From positions 124,001-188,000 of the forward strand of contig NW_026515535.1 in assembly GCF_014898815.1 (NCBI RefSeq): DNA of 64,000 nt, given 5' to 3'. Positions 12,569-24,590 of this stretch are shown here, in pieces. Each line of letters starts with the position of its first letter. Positions within the stretch are counted from its first letter, which is position 1. The notes beneath the pieces were generated by a model that was not told where the DNA came from, did no database searches, and saw nothing but the letters and a program-made list of their open reading frames with translations. This DNA comes from Panonychus citri. Lineage: Eukaryota; Arthropoda; Arachnida; Trombidiformes; Tetranychidae. The position numbers were made by a program, and so were the translations under genes.

Positions 12569-13735
12569 TTAGTCTTTGAAGATGTTGTATATTTTATCAC
12601 AGGTTTCACAGACAAGAATAATGTCCCCTGAGGAGACTGTGTAGCTGGAAAAATTGGCTGAACAATTGGCCTTATGTTGATTGAGAGATTCAAGCATCCG
12701 TTGTTTAAGTAGATTAATTGTGACCCCAAGATTAATCGTATGATAATAGTCACAATTTGAACAGGTTAGCTTAGTGGTCGCGGTTTTTTGAAGGGCATAT
12801 TGTTTACAATAAGCGCATAACATGGTATGTGGATCGTTGATGTTTATAAGGGGCTCAATGAGAATCTCGGTTTTAACAAGCCAAGGATCAGCTTCTTTCT
12901 CATCGATTGAATCATCGTCAATATCTTTCATGATCTCATTTCTTGGGGGCGATGGTGGTGGTTTACATTTACCGGAAGCGATTCGATCTCTTTCACTTAG
13001 TTCTAAGAATTCATCCCAAGTTAAACTATCGTCGAAAACATACCAGGGAATAGTCTCTTTTGGCGCTGATTTCGAGAGGTCCCATTGTTGGTTACACATC
13101 GCATCCCATGACCATTCAGGATCATTAGCGCCAGGATCTTCTCCCTCGTAATCATCTGAAAGATCAATACCACGAAATTTGGCCACGAATTCATCTCGTC
13201 TATTTTTTAGCATATTGGCTGGTGAATCTTTAACGTGATCTCGACCTTTCCAATGTTTCAGGCGGGTTGTTGATGAGGATGTTGGAGATGTCGATGAGTT
13301 TGATGAAGTTGAAGATGCTCCAGACGATGATGATGATGATGATGATGCAAATCCAGCAACTGAACAATTGGCTGAATTGGAGCCAAAGGGAGATATTAAT
13401 GGAGATACGGAGGAAAAGGGTGCTGAAGAAAATGAATTTGATCCATTCGAAAATGATTGGTCATTTGAGAAGAAAGATGACGAAGTTGTTGAAGAAGATG
13501 AAGGAAAGGATGAACATGAAGAGAATGATGATGATGCAGATGAGCCAAATGGTGACGAAGAATGAGACGGAAAAGAAATAGTCTGTGATTTTGAGCTTGA
13601 AGATGCTGATCCAAAGAAGGAAGAATATGGTGATGCAGTGGACAATGAAGATGATCCAAAAGGTGAAGGGTTGACTGGTTCACTCATAAAAAATGACGAC
13701 ACGGGTCGGGTAGAAATGTGATGACCTTGATCCAT
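12569..13735 (-). CDS. RPAIN: RPA-interacting protein (RPAIN-like) with long Ser-rich N terminus
   Basis: The ORF is open from 13921, but the first 62 codons come from a GAAAGA-rich tract; I prefer the ATG at 13735, giving 388 residues. The last ~90 residues hold the RIP-type zinc-ribbon region: CAYCKQYAL, then CSNCDYYH, HKANCSANF, and a final CETCDKIYNI, matching the Cys pairs of RPAIN. A segment TRLKHWKGRDH ... KNRRDEFVAKFRG resembles the RPAIN N-terminal helix, which in the family contacts replication protein A for nuclear import. Between start and helix lie about 150 Ser-rich residues with repeated PFGSS/FFGSAS units, absent from the ~220-residue vertebrate protein. An unseen upstream exon could replace this N terminus. 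It is divergent from the RING gene at 15656. Confidence 0.75.
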   Translation of the reverse strand: MDQGHHISTRPVSSFFMSEPVNPSPFGSSSLSTASPYSSFFGSASSSSKSQTISFPSHSSSPFGSSASSSFSSCSSFPSSSSTTSSSFFSNDQSFSNGSNSFSSAPFSSVSPLISPFGSNSANCSVAGFASSSSSSSSGASSTSSNSSTSPTSSSTTRLKHWKGRDHVKDSPANMLKNRRDEFVAKFRGIDLSDDYEGEDPGANDPEWSWDAMCNQQWDLSKSAPKETIPWYVFDDSLTWDEFLELSERDRIASGKCKPPPSPPRNEIMKDIDDDSIDEKEADPWLVKTEILIEPLININDPHTMLCAYCKQYALQKTATTKLTCSNCDYYHTINLGVTINLLKQRMLESLNQHKANCSANFSSYTVSSGDIILVCETCDKIYNIFKD

Positions 13736-14337
13736 ATTTAAATTTTCTTTCCAAGAAGCAGAAATCAAATAGTCAGGCCTTGAATGAACAAACGTACAGT
13801 TGGAAAGATGCTGAAAGAGAAACAAACTAACAAAAAAAAACAAAAGAAAAGAGAAAGAGAAAGAAAACTGGTCAACAGGAATTAATTGGTGGTCACCAGG
13901 TTGATGATTATTGGATTCCAAATGAGAGATTAAAGGTAAGCCAAAATAGAAGGTAAACCATCAAGATAACTAATCCTCTCAAATAGAGCCAAAGGTTTGA
14001 GGGTAAAAAGAAGAAAATGGCGATACGAGTTTACAACAATCTTTAGAAAAAAGCGGAAGAAAAAAAACAGGTCTTGAAACTGGATAAACCACAGAAAAGA
14101 ACAAAAATCCACACAGTAGAATAGAACAATTTTCTAAAAAAGAAAAAAAAATACAAACAGAAAACGAGAGAGGAAAAAAAATGTTACTGTTAAAATTGAA
14201 TTGAAAACAATTGAGTCGTTAAAACGATTGATCTAAAAGCTTCAATATGAAGGCAGGGATAAAATGAGAGATAATGACAATTAAACTGCTACAATTATAA
14301 AAGGAAGCAATTGAGACACAATAATGAGAGAGAATCA

Positions 14338-14340
<3 letters not shown>

Positions 14341-14372
<32 letters not shown>
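14341..14372. repeat. (GA)n microsatellite
   Basis: About 16 uninterrupted GA units in the divergent promoter interval between the RPAIN-like and RING-finger genes. Confidence 0.9.
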
Positions 14373-14375
<3 letters not shown>

Positions 14376-14878
14376 AAAGAAAGGGAAAGAGAAAGGGAAA
14401 GACAAGGAAAGGACAAATGAGAGAGAAGAGAAATCAACAAAGAGTAACAATAAGATACTCACAGAAAAAGCGAATCCAGTCGATTCGGTTAGTCAGTCAG
14501 TCGAAAGAAGATCAACTGAGAATCAGCCGAATTTTACACTTTTCGACTTGAGTCAATTCGACGGGAAAAGGGGAAAGTTATTGAAGCGAAAATGTTGACA
14601 CAATAAAACGAACAAAATTAATTTTCGTTTTTTTTTGTTCCAACCAAAGTTCACAATCACTTTTTTCGATTTGCGAAAAGAACTCAACCTTCGTACCAAT
14701 TCAATCCAAAGGTTCGATTATCACTTTGATCTTCTCTTCTTTCATTCATCGAAAATTGGACTTAGAAATTAGTTCAATTAGGTTGACGTTTCGGTTGATC
14801 GATCAATTCAACTTTAAGCCGATCGAAATTCACTTGAGTCGACTTTTAATCGACTTAACAATCGAATTCGACTGTAAG

Positions 14879-14891
14879 CCAAGAGATGGCG
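14879..14891 (+). promoter_or_regulatory. CTCF-like motif (first of a divergent pair)
   Basis: CCAAGAGATGGCG lies 78 bases from a second copy in the opposite orientation at 14969-14984. Binding is inferred from similarity to the arthropod and vertebrate CTCF core. Confidence 0.4.
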
Positions 14892-14968
14892 TTTCAATTT
14901 CTCTAAATAGTCGATCTATTTTTAGAATCTCATTGAAGAAAAACTGGTTTTCGATTGATAGAAATTCG

Positions 14969-14984
14969 CAGCGCCATCTGTTGG
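14969..14984 (-). promoter_or_regulatory. CTCF-like motif (second of a divergent pair)
   Basis: The minus strand reads CCAACAGATGGCGCTG, the best match in this window to the AGATGGCGC core described for Drosophila CTCF. It faces the copy at 14879. Confidence 0.5.
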
Positions 14985-15655
14985 TTTCTCTTGTTATTTC
15001 CTCGATTTTACTCTCTTGGAGTAAGAACTCCTCACTATCAACCTTATGATCTGATTCTTTGATAATCTCTCAATTCTAACGGTTAATTTTCTGTTCAATT
15101 CTCACAATCTAAACTCTATCCAATCAGAATATACTAATCAATATGTTTCTCTAGTGTCTCAACTAACCAAATTAGTTTCCAATTGTAGTGATCGATAAAT
15201 AAATTTGTAACTTTTAGAGCCCAACAAAAATTAACCTAAATTCATATTCAAGTTCAACTTGGTGTTTCTCTCTCTCTCTCTCATCATCATATCATCATTT
15301 TCATGTTTTACATTTTCTCCCATTGTATATCAATGAAAAGGTTAACTTTTTTCTTTCTTTCTCTTGTGCAAACTTATTGTTCTTTCACATAAAATATAAT
15401 AATAATGGAAAAACCTTCATTATAATAGTCATTGAATTCTGAGGGAAAATTGTGACATATATATATGAAGAAACTGCCATTTCCTGAATAATCTGATATT
15501 CTCATTGTGTCCAAACAGTTCAGTTGAAGATTATTCTCTCAGAGTCGACTCTTGATTCGGGAGCAAAACCATCTAAATCACTGGGGAATATCTAGAATAT
15601 ACAATAAATCTCAATTTCCATCGAGAAGCAAAAAACCCTTTCAATTGGTCATTTA

Positions 15656-18600
15656 ATGCCGGACAAATTTATCGATATTCTTTCCTCATTCTTTCCCACC
15701 ATGTTTCTTGTTTGTAAATTTCACCAATTCAAAAGACAACAACAGGAATCGAATAGGAAAAAGATCACCGAGAAAGAGCTCTCCCATCTTAACCATAAAA
15801 TCGTAAGTCAAAGTAAACTTAATTTGTTTTCCTTCTTCTACCAACCAAAATGCTTTCGAATAAGAAAAACAATTCCAACAATTAATCTTCCTTCTTTGAA
15901 TGAAATAATCCATGGAAAACCCCATGAACTTTTACATGAATGTTGTAAGAATGTTGGAAACAAAATCAATTTATAGATTTTGATATAACTTGGGTGTGTC
16001 TCAATTGTCTTTTGATATTATTTTCTGTTCAGGATAAATTGTTGAATAAACTTGAAGAACATGATTCAGAATTGGCTTCAACGCCTGACGAAGAGGTAAG
16101 TTAACTAATTACCGATAATTAACTTTATCATAATCCAATCTTTCATTTCTACTGCTTGGATATTACTTTCAACCTTTAATTGTAAACCAATTAATCAATC
16201 AGATTATCAGTTTTTGGATATCTACAAACATTGTTATCATTATGATGAGTTAATTGAAATGTTTTACGATAACAATTAATATTGTGATGGTTGATTGTTG
16301 ACCAACTGATGGATTAACAGTTGGATTATTATTTAGATTGTCAAGTGTAATTGTTATCAAGTTGTATTGATGGTGAGAGAGAGTTAATTGTTATCAAAGT
16401 CAATTGATTGATAAATTTTCTTTCTGGACTATTGATTGTCCAAAGCTTTTAAATTATAACCAAAAAGGGGTAGAGATTTGTTTCTCTATCCTTGAGACAA
16501 GTATTGACCAATAAGATGACCAATTGAGTAGAAATGAGTTGACAATTGTGTTACAATTAACTGATTGAAATGATTGATGAGTAGCAACTAAACTCTTCTT
16601 GTTGATGGACTGAAAATCGTTGTAAAGTCAATTAATTTGATTAGAATGTTGTAATTATATATTGATCATTTTTTCGCTTTTTTTTCTTTCTTTTCTTCTT
16701 CTTCTCTTATTTATATTAAGTGTGTCATTTGCATAAGTGCCAAAGCAACGATGCAAACATTTCCTTGTGGTCATCGAGTTGTTTGTCGGAAATGTTTCGT
16801 TAAAACGATCCAAGTGGCCGTTAGCCAGCGGCTACTTCCCTTGAGGTGTGTCATTTGTCGCGCGAAAATATTGAGATTAAAGCAAACCAGCCAAGGAGGA
16901 ATCGACACTGGAACTGTATTGAGAAGTCATGTCGCTGCAGTGACCGCAGGTCATCATCATCACCACCATCATAGGTCATCTTCTTCCTCTTCACTCTCGT
17001 CATCTTCATCTTCATCTTCATCACCTTCCAGTAAAACTGTGAAAATCTCACCAGTAACTACACCAATTTCCAGTTCGACATCTCTCAATTCACCCTTAGG
17101 CAATAATCCATTTTTTATCTCACCAGCGACTAGTCCAGTTTCCCCGGTGACCGAAATTTTTCGCGAACAACGAGCCGTTTGGGCTCGTAACTATGACTCT
17201 TTCGGCTACGAGGTTACAGGTCAAAGCCCAATCCCAAATACACCGTCACCGATTGTCAGTACACCAACAGTTGAGGTAAGTAACCAATTGATTATTAATA
17301 CTAACACAAATCAATAATAATAATCTCATTGAGAAAATTATATAGATTTAGTTTGACCTCTTTCCTTTTCAATAATATTGATAATTACTTTTTACTCACA
17401 TATATCACTAATCAGATTAATCTAAATATATTTCATCACTCTAATTATCTGCAGGCCACTAAACAAAATGTAATTATCTCTTAATTGTGAACCGATCAAT
17501 GTCCGTCATATCAATATGTAGACACTAATTGTTATCATCTCTATTTTTGAGTCACAATTAGCGAACCATGAAAATGCATCAACCAGAAACTTCTGAGAAT
17601 CAAAAAGTAACAGAATTAATAATAATTATGATGATAATAATAATAATAATAGTAATCATGGTAACCTTATCAATTTGGTTGACCAATGGTCAATTCAATT
17701 AGCTCACTTGGTTGTCCATTGTTTCATTATTATTGTCCAATTTTGTCAAGTTAATTGTGTTTTAGACTAAATTTTGATTACTATTTTTCTCCTTCCGAAC
17801 AATTAACTTTCATTGTTTTCCTGTTATTCTTGACACTTTCTAATAATCAGAACTTTTCTCTTGTTCATTGTGTATTCATTATCTTCACTTGATGACCTTT
17901 AATAATAATGATGCTAATTTTTCATTCTCTTTTCTTTTCATCGTTCCAATTATCTAGTCAAAAACTGACCTTAACCTTGGGTCAGGATGTGTTCTTCATA
18001 AACATTGCTTCAATAAACATAACAATTTGAACGGAAATGATGGCGGAATCAATAATTCAGGTTCAGTACGAGGTTCACCATCCACTCCATCATCATCATC
18101 ATCATCAAAGACATTTCTAAGTCCATCAATTACTCCAGCAACTTTATCATCTCCATTATCTACCTCAGGGTCAACCAATAATCTATCACGGAATCAACAA
18201 TCCTTGTCTTCACCAGTTTCCTTGACACCAACAACATCATCATCTTTTACACCTCTCTGTCCAACAGCTCCCAATCCATGGCAATTCCAGATCAACCGGA
18301 AGAGACGCCATCGATTAGCTCATCGACGGAGGAGAGGTCATTATGTGCCTTCCGGTCGACCTACTTCATTACTATTACCGATCGATGAGAAAGACGAATG
18401 GCATGAAGATAATAATAACAACAGTTCCGATCATGAAATTACTCGTCAGAAAAGTTCATCCTTACAGAATGAGAAAAGTTCATCATCATATGATTACTAT
18501 TATCGATCAAAAAGGAAACAATCAAGTGACAATTGCGATTATGGGAATGATGAAGATGATAATATTCTCGATGATGATGACGACGACAATGATGATGATG

Positions 18601-18938
18601 ATGATGACGAAGATGAAGATGAAGATGAGGAAGATAATGATTGTAATGAGAGTCAATATCTAAATGCTCAGAGTGTCAATGAAGATATGAAACAAGAAGA
18701 TAAAAGTAAATCATCCAATTATCATGAAGTTAATGATGATGATAATGATGAGAATAAGCTAATCAATGGAGGATCAATGAATCTAAATGAAAATGATTCC
18801 CGACGTGATTCAATGAAACACTTACTGGACACTTCACAATCAGCCAAATTGTCACCAAATAATCACAACTCCAAGCTTTCAAATGCTTTTGCTAGAGCCA
18901 AAAATTTGGTCCTCAAGGGTAAATGGAGAAGTCATTAG
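15656..18938 (+). CDS. RING-finger (C3HC4) protein with Ser-rich and acidic tail, four exons
   Basis: Exons 15656-15802, 16033-16095, 16721-17275 and 17958-18938 join in phase 0 (GTAAGT donors; TTCAG, TTAAG, TCTAG acceptors) to give 581 residues. The RING begins exactly at exon 3: CVIC at 71-74, CGH at 86-88, CRKC at 92-95 and CVIC at 113-116, the C3HC4 spacing of a zinc-binding E3 ubiquitin ligase. It is followed by RAKILRLKQ, a His run and long Ser/Pro-rich regions. The exon-4 tail has a run of about 25 Asp/Glu residues (18560-18640) and a basic end (ARAKNLVLKGKW). E3 activity is inferred from the RING alone. I do not recognise the ortholog, so no symbol is given. Exon 1 is the weakest call. 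Confidence 0.78.
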
Positions 18939-21900
18939 TTAGTCAATTGAATGATTAATATCAACCATCAATCAACAAACCCAATCATCAATTATTAACA
19001 ATTCAACCATCAATATATTCATAATATTTTCCCTTTCATTTAACAATCAATTTCAAATTAACTATGATTCCTATTTATTTATAGATGAGACTCTCAACTT
19101 TAACCTTAATCTTTCCCTTTGATTCCCATTCTTGATTCTATCATCTATTTATTTGGAATTATTATCCGATTAATTGTTACAATTACAATTGAATTTGATG
19201 TGGGAGTAGGAAAAATTGGTTCTCATGATGCAATAACAACTCATAATAATCAGATACTTCAATGTTAGTGCCTTGATTAACCCTTTTCCCTTGTTCATTG
19301 TTGATTCAGTCTCTTGGAAATTTAATCTCTTTTTTTCATGATGAAACTTTCATCAGATTGTTTCATATTCATATCGATCTTCAATATCTGCTATCTACTA
19401 ATTCATAGAGTTGATGAGTTTGTATCCGGTTTCCGTTTCCAAAACAATTGAGAATCAGCCTTTTTTTTATATTAATACAATAATCCAATGAAAATCAGGA
19501 ATTCATTTCAATTGCTCAATCCTTTCAATTGTCTTGATTTAATGATCAAGTATTTTAACAAATAGTTGATTAACTTTGCTGATTAATCATTTTAATCATA
19601 TCAATTGTATTGTACTTAGATACTTAAAAGTAATGTTATTAATAGTTTCAAATCACATTAATCAGTGTAAACTTAATTATTAGCTTGATCAGCACAATAA
19701 TCAATTAATCTTGTTGACAATTAACTGTTATAATATTTTGCTAATAGATTTAATTATTTTCTATCACAATCATAACAATAATTTAGGTTTACAGTTTACA
19801 AATCAGATGAAACAATTGAATCTAATTTTCATGATGAATGAAAAAGTAATTAATGAAAAGATTAATGATCAACAATTAACCAACAAACGAGTGGTGATAA
19901 ATATCAAATTTAGTAATCAATGTAACCTTAAACATATCTTTAAATTAACCTTAAATTGAAGGCAAAATTTAAATTGTCTTCATCTCTATTGGTGGTTAAT
20001 CATATTATCAAAAAAATAAAATATAACAGAACAGATAACTTTCACTCCCAGTCATTCAATTGGTTTCAATTTCAACATTGAGAGGATATTAAATCCATAT
20101 AATATAAAGCAATCAAAAAATGGGAACATGATTAACATATAATAATCAACAATATTGTTAGTTAATTGTTGTGTAACAATATTATAAAAGCAATAGAAAA
20201 CAAAAATTCAATTCTTTTTCCTGTTTTTTGGTCTTTCTTAACTTCTTTCCTCTAATAGATTAGACCAATTGTAAGGATCGATTTCTACTAATCAATGAAT
20301 CGATTTCTATCTTCATCATCATCATCATCATCATCGACTCATTCAACTAACGAACTCGAAATAATCAATTCGATAATAATCTTTTTCTTATTCTAAATTC
20401 TCATTCGTTTTAATGACAACATGATGCTGCCTGAAATTTGCCCAAAAAAATGTCAAATATCCAAAATCCTCATCAATTTTGATCCTCATCTCCTCCTCAT
20501 CCTCATCCTTATCATCCTTATCATCATCATCATCATCCACGATCCTCTCTCTTTATTTCCTTTGCCCTATTAATTTCAGTGATTCAAATCTAAATCGCGA
20601 CAAAGAATTAATTTGAAACCAGAGATGATAAAACCAATGGAGACAACGATAAGATCCTGTAATGGAAATTAACAATTAACGAATGATTTTTAATTCTTTC
20701 TGGTCCTTGTGCCAATGATTAACTTAATTACTCTGATAAATTACTGTCAAATATCATCATTATCACAGTATCATCATAATTTACAACAAACAAAACAATA
20801 ACAATTAACTAATCAAAACCTCCTGTAAATGTAAACTGAAAAATCAACTACAACTTTTGTCAACAAAAATCAACTAATCAATTAATTGGAGTAATTCAAT
20901 TAATATATTAATCAATATATATATATCAACCTCTCAATTAGAACCAAATTAACAAACTTTAATAATAATTAAAACATAATTATTGTATTATTACAACAAC
21001 GAAAACAATTAATTAATCATGAAATTGAAATTGAAAATTATAACTCAACAATTAAAATCTATCTCAGTCCATCAGATCAAAACTGAATCAATTATATATT
21101 GAAATCTAATCAGAATTAAATCAATTCAGATTAATTATTTAAAAAGCTAAATTGTTAAAATATAATTTACAAAATCTTCCAAATTTAATTTCAATCCAAT
21201 TTCTAATTGTAAATAATTAACTTTTTTTTTGTTCTCACTATTGTTTGAAACTCCAATTCCAATCTTAATTTTTTGTTATTCCTTTAATTGTTAATCGTTA
21301 ACTCTGATTACTATTATATACAACTAATTGTTACATAAACTGTTATAACAATTAACTAATTTGATAATCATTTGTGCCAAAAAAAAAAAGAAATTGTTTC
21401 ATTGTAAAAAAGTTAAATTGGAAAATCAATGTTATTGATTAATTTTAATTTCTAATTTAAGTTAATCATGTTGTTTCATTTAACTATTATTATTATTAAT
21501 TGTTATTAATATATTCAAATTAATCACAAGTATAATAATTAATTGATTGTAATTTAATTATTTAATTGTTTTCATTTTGCTTCATTTGATTTTCCCAATA
21601 ATTTAATTGAAAACAAATTATCAATTCTGTCTATGCAGGAATCACAATTAACTTAATCATTAATTGTTCAAATGATTATATATATATAAATTGTCTCAAA
21701 ATCAAAGATGAAAATTGATTAACAATTGATTAAGTAATTAAAACTAATAAAAAATCAAATGACAATTTCAAAGTTTCAAAATTAAAATACAACAATTGAT
21801 AAAATTCATTTTTCCTTATTTCCAATAGACAATAAATGATTTTTTTTCACGATGAATACATTTGATCTAGTTGATAGTAATTAAAAGATTAAATTGTCAA

Positions 21901-22328
21901 TTTAATTTAGCTCAATTAATTGGATTAATCGGTTTTCCAATTTTCGGGTTCTCCATTCAAATTTGGCGCTTTTCCAAAATTTTCTGGTTCTTATTTTGGT
22001 TGATTGAGAAAACAGTTTGTCCTTTGAAGTCCTTTACAAATCAAGTGAATTAATTGTTTGTTTATTAATTAATTGTAAGTATTAATTTTAATTATTCTTG
22101 TAAATTTAGATAATTTAACTGTATAAGATTGTGGAATAATTAGTTTAAGTTGATAAGTAAATTTCCATCAATTGGTTTAATCAATTTTTCTTTGTGAGGC
22201 TTAAGGTTGATTTTTGTTTTTTCCTCTTTTCTATTTAAGACTTTCCTTTAATATAGATTTTGTTTTTTTTGTTTCTTCTTTTTAATTTTTGTTGTTCTTT
22301 TTTTTTATTAGGTATTGTTGCAGATACA
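18939..22328. other. AT-rich intergenic region
   Basis: About 3.4 kb of very AT-rich sequence dominated by AATTAAC, TTGATTA and CAATTA words. A (CAT)n run lies near 20315-20335 and another at about 20500-20538. The final part, ending TTTTATTAG at 22311, looks like an intron or acceptor ahead of the 22329 start codon, so an upstream 5' UTR exon probably lies in this interval. Open frames at 19711 and 21871 have host-background composition and no family resemblance. Confidence 0.5.
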
Positions 22329-22760
22329 ATGTTGTTTAGTCGATTATCTTTGGTTACCTCTCGTCATGTTTACCGAGCTTTGGTAAATTCAAATCGATCC
22401 GCTCATTATGCTAATCCTTATGCTAAATGGCATCCGTCTGGTGTTGCTTTGATTCCTGCTCATCATTCACCAGATCCCTACACTTTAGACCCTGAAAAGA
22501 TTGCTAAAGATCATCATCATACTCTACATGGTGTACCAAGGGAATTTTGGCCTGCAACTTTAAATGAATTTCCAGTTCCAAGTGGCTCATGGGCTGAACA
22601 TTATGCTGAAGTTCAATCGGCTTACAATAAGCAACTTGCTATTGGAATTGTTTTCTTTCTCATCTCTGTTGGTGTATTTGTCTCGCATCCTAAAATCTTC
22701 TGGTACTCACCACCATTAGATATTACTGATCTTAACTGGAGAGACGAGTCAAGTGAATAG
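22329..22760 (+). CDS. Small single-pass protein, probably mitochondrial inner membrane
   Basis: The ATG at 22329 follows a splice-acceptor-like TTATTAG by 18 bases, so the frame upstream is 5' UTR or intron. The product is 143 residues. The N terminus is Arg/Ser-rich and lacks acids (MLFSRLSLVTSRHVYRAL), as in a mitochondrial targeting peptide. One membrane segment (about 103-119, AIGIVFFLISVGVFV) is preceded by GSWAEHYAEVQSAYNKQ and followed by an aromatic, acidic tail. The architecture resembles accessory subunits of complex I or cytochrome oxidase, but I cannot match it to a named subunit. The next gene (23168, minus) is convergent and has similar character. Confidence 0.65.
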   Translation: MLFSRLSLVTSRHVYRALVNSNRSAHYANPYAKWHPSGVALIPAHHSPDPYTLDPEKIAKDHHHTLHGVPREFWPATLNEFPVPSGSWAEHYAEVQSAYNKQLAIGIVFFLISVGVFVSHPKIFWYSPPLDITDLNWRDESSE

Positions 22761-23167
22761 ATTTTAATTGGGAGATTATTGTAAATTGTAAAATTCACGA
22801 GAAAAAGAAACAAAAAAAAATTATGTAAACGCTAATAACGTATGTCCAATTATCGAAACAAAATTTCGTTAATTGTGTTGATGGTTATATGTTTTCTTTC
22901 TCAAACTATATAACCATAAATGTTTAACATCTTTCAGAACTAAATTGTTGTCTCTTAAATAGTTGATTAGCTCTAAGAATAAGAATAAGAAAAGATCATT
23001 TTGAAAACAAACCAGATTATTTGTTTTAATTTAAATTTTCTGCATATCAAAAATTAAGATGTCAAATAAAATTTTCACTTGATTGAAGTGAAATATCACA
23101 ATAAACGTCAACTAATTTAATTACAATGATTTTTGTCTAAATTCTGCATGATAGTTACAGTTACATT

Positions 23168-23515
23168 TTAAACAGAATATTTTTCAAAAATCTGTTGTTT
23201 CTTTTCCGCGTACGCCCGATTCAATTCATCTGTACTAATCTCATATTTTTCCGTTTTCCCACCGCGACCATAATTAATAACGGTAGCATTTCCCAAGTCC
23301 ATAATTCGCATCATCCTGTGCATATAAGGTTCATCAACGGAATAAGCTTCCCCTCGATCTTTTATAAAATTAGCATAAAGAGCGTAACCAGCAATGTTAA
23401 AGGCAGTGAAAAGATAGAGCTTTTTAGCTCTACCATACCACAATTCAGCAGTAGGCTGGCTGATTGGAGGAAAATAGGACCTAAAGAAACGAATAACCGC
23501 AAACCTAAAAGACAT
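23168..23515 (-). CDS. Small mitochondrial-type membrane protein, possibly NDUFC2-like
   Basis: A single open frame of 115 residues from the ATG at 23515. The N terminus is basic and hydrophobic (FRFAVIRFFRSYF). A hydrophobic segment KLYLFTAFNIAGYALYANF is followed by KDRGEAY and the C-terminal IFEKYSV. The hydrophobic segment, KDR/EDY-type loop and final IFEK resemble complex I subunit NDUFC2 (B14.5b), which has about 119 residues. The resemblance is by eye and short, so I give no symbol. If right, it belongs to the membrane arm of respiratory complex I. Coding potential is supported by GC content above the flanks and by antisense frames that look like shadows. Confidence 0.55.
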   Translation of the reverse strand: MSFRFAVIRFFRSYFPPISQPTAELWYGRAKKLYLFTAFNIAGYALYANFIKDRGEAYSVDEPYMHRMMRIMDLGNATVINYGRGGKTEKYEISTDELNRAYAEKKQQIFEKYSV

Positions 23516-23849
23516 AATTAATTAACACGATGACACAACAAGAAAAATGTAAGAAAAAAACAACAACAGCAACAATTAAATATCGTTCCAAATCCTTTTG
23601 AATCCAAAATCGTGACAATTTAAAAGACCAAAATCATTACCAATAAGTCATAAAGAAAGAAAATGGAAACAGAAAGGACACACAGGATAGAAAAGAATCA
23701 ATAATATTCAAAAGAAAATCATTAAATTGGTCAAGCGTCGAAATAAATTACACAATAACAATTAAAGAATAATCAATAAATTGGAAAGAAAACAAAAAAA
23801 GAATAGAATAAAAATCAAAACAAAATAGAAAAGAAAAATTCTAAAAAAG

Positions 23850-23863
23850 AGCGACACCTATCG
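23850..23863 (-). promoter_or_regulatory. Degenerate CTCF-like motif between divergent genes
   Basis: The minus strand reads GATAGGTGTCGCTC, sharing GTCGCT with the site at 27043. It lies between the 23515 gene (minus) and EB1 (plus). This is a weak match. Confidence 0.2.
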
Positions 23864-24290
23864 GAATAGAAAACAACTGGTATATCACGTTTGTTCTTTT
23901 TAAGGTTTTCGGCTCTTTGAGAATCATCATCATCTTTTTTCATCTTGATTCTTAAATCATTTGCCCTTAAAGTGTAACGTTTTCTTTTTATTTCACCTTC
24001 CTGTTAATCTGTTAATCATCTAACTGTTGTAAATCGAAAAAGCTTATTGACAATTATCTTGATTGAACAGAATTAATCTCTTCTTCTATTTTCACCTCTT
24101 TCTAAATTCAACTTCTAAATTGTGTCTATTTTTTTATTCTCTCTGTCTCTTAACACCCAATAGGTATTAACATTTTCTCTCTCTATTTGTGTGTTTCTTT
24201 GGAACAGCATCTTCTCTCGGAAAATATTTCATCTTTTTGTTTCTTCTTCTTTCAATACCGGTAGAAAAATCATCCCTCATCACCATCACA

Positions 24291-24540
24291 ATGACAGAAA
24301 TTCAAGGATCTTACCAGTGTGTCAATGTATATGCAACATCGTGCACCACTGAAAATCTTAGTCGTCATGAAATGCTGGGTTGGGTCAATGACAGCCTTCA
24401 ATCCAGCTATAAAAAGATTGAAGAACTTTGCTCTGGTTTGTTCTATTCTTTTTTTTATTCTCTTCTTTTTTAATTTTCTATCCAATTACTCATCCTTCTC
24501 CTTTACCTCACCCAAACTCTTCCTCTTTCCACCATCTCTT

Positions 24541-24590
<50 letters not shown>

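Larger units (their letters stand above)
13936..15655. other. Divergent intergenic region between RPAIN-like and RING genes
   Basis: The interval holds purine-rich tracts, a (GA)n run at 14341-14372, and a stretch at about 14640-15010 that is unusually rich in TCGA and ATCGAT. That stretch contains two CTCF-like motifs in opposite orientation (14879-14891 and 14969-14984). Open frames here (for example 14726-15049) look non-coding. It probably contains promoters for both flanking genes, but I cannot place start sites. Confidence 0.5.

Noticed and set aside
13267..13581. Plus-strand Met/Lys-rich and acidic open frames
   Set aside because: They are antisense shadows of the Ser-rich repeat in the RPAIN-like gene.
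14726..15049. 107-codon frame in the RPAIN/RING interval
   Set aside because: No family resemblance; the composition reflects TCGA-rich DNA containing the CTCF-like pair.
24189..24290. Upstream in-frame extension of EB1
   Set aside because: It begins at a non-ATG codon, gives an implausible hydrophobic leader for a cytoplasmic protein and is probably 5' UTR.
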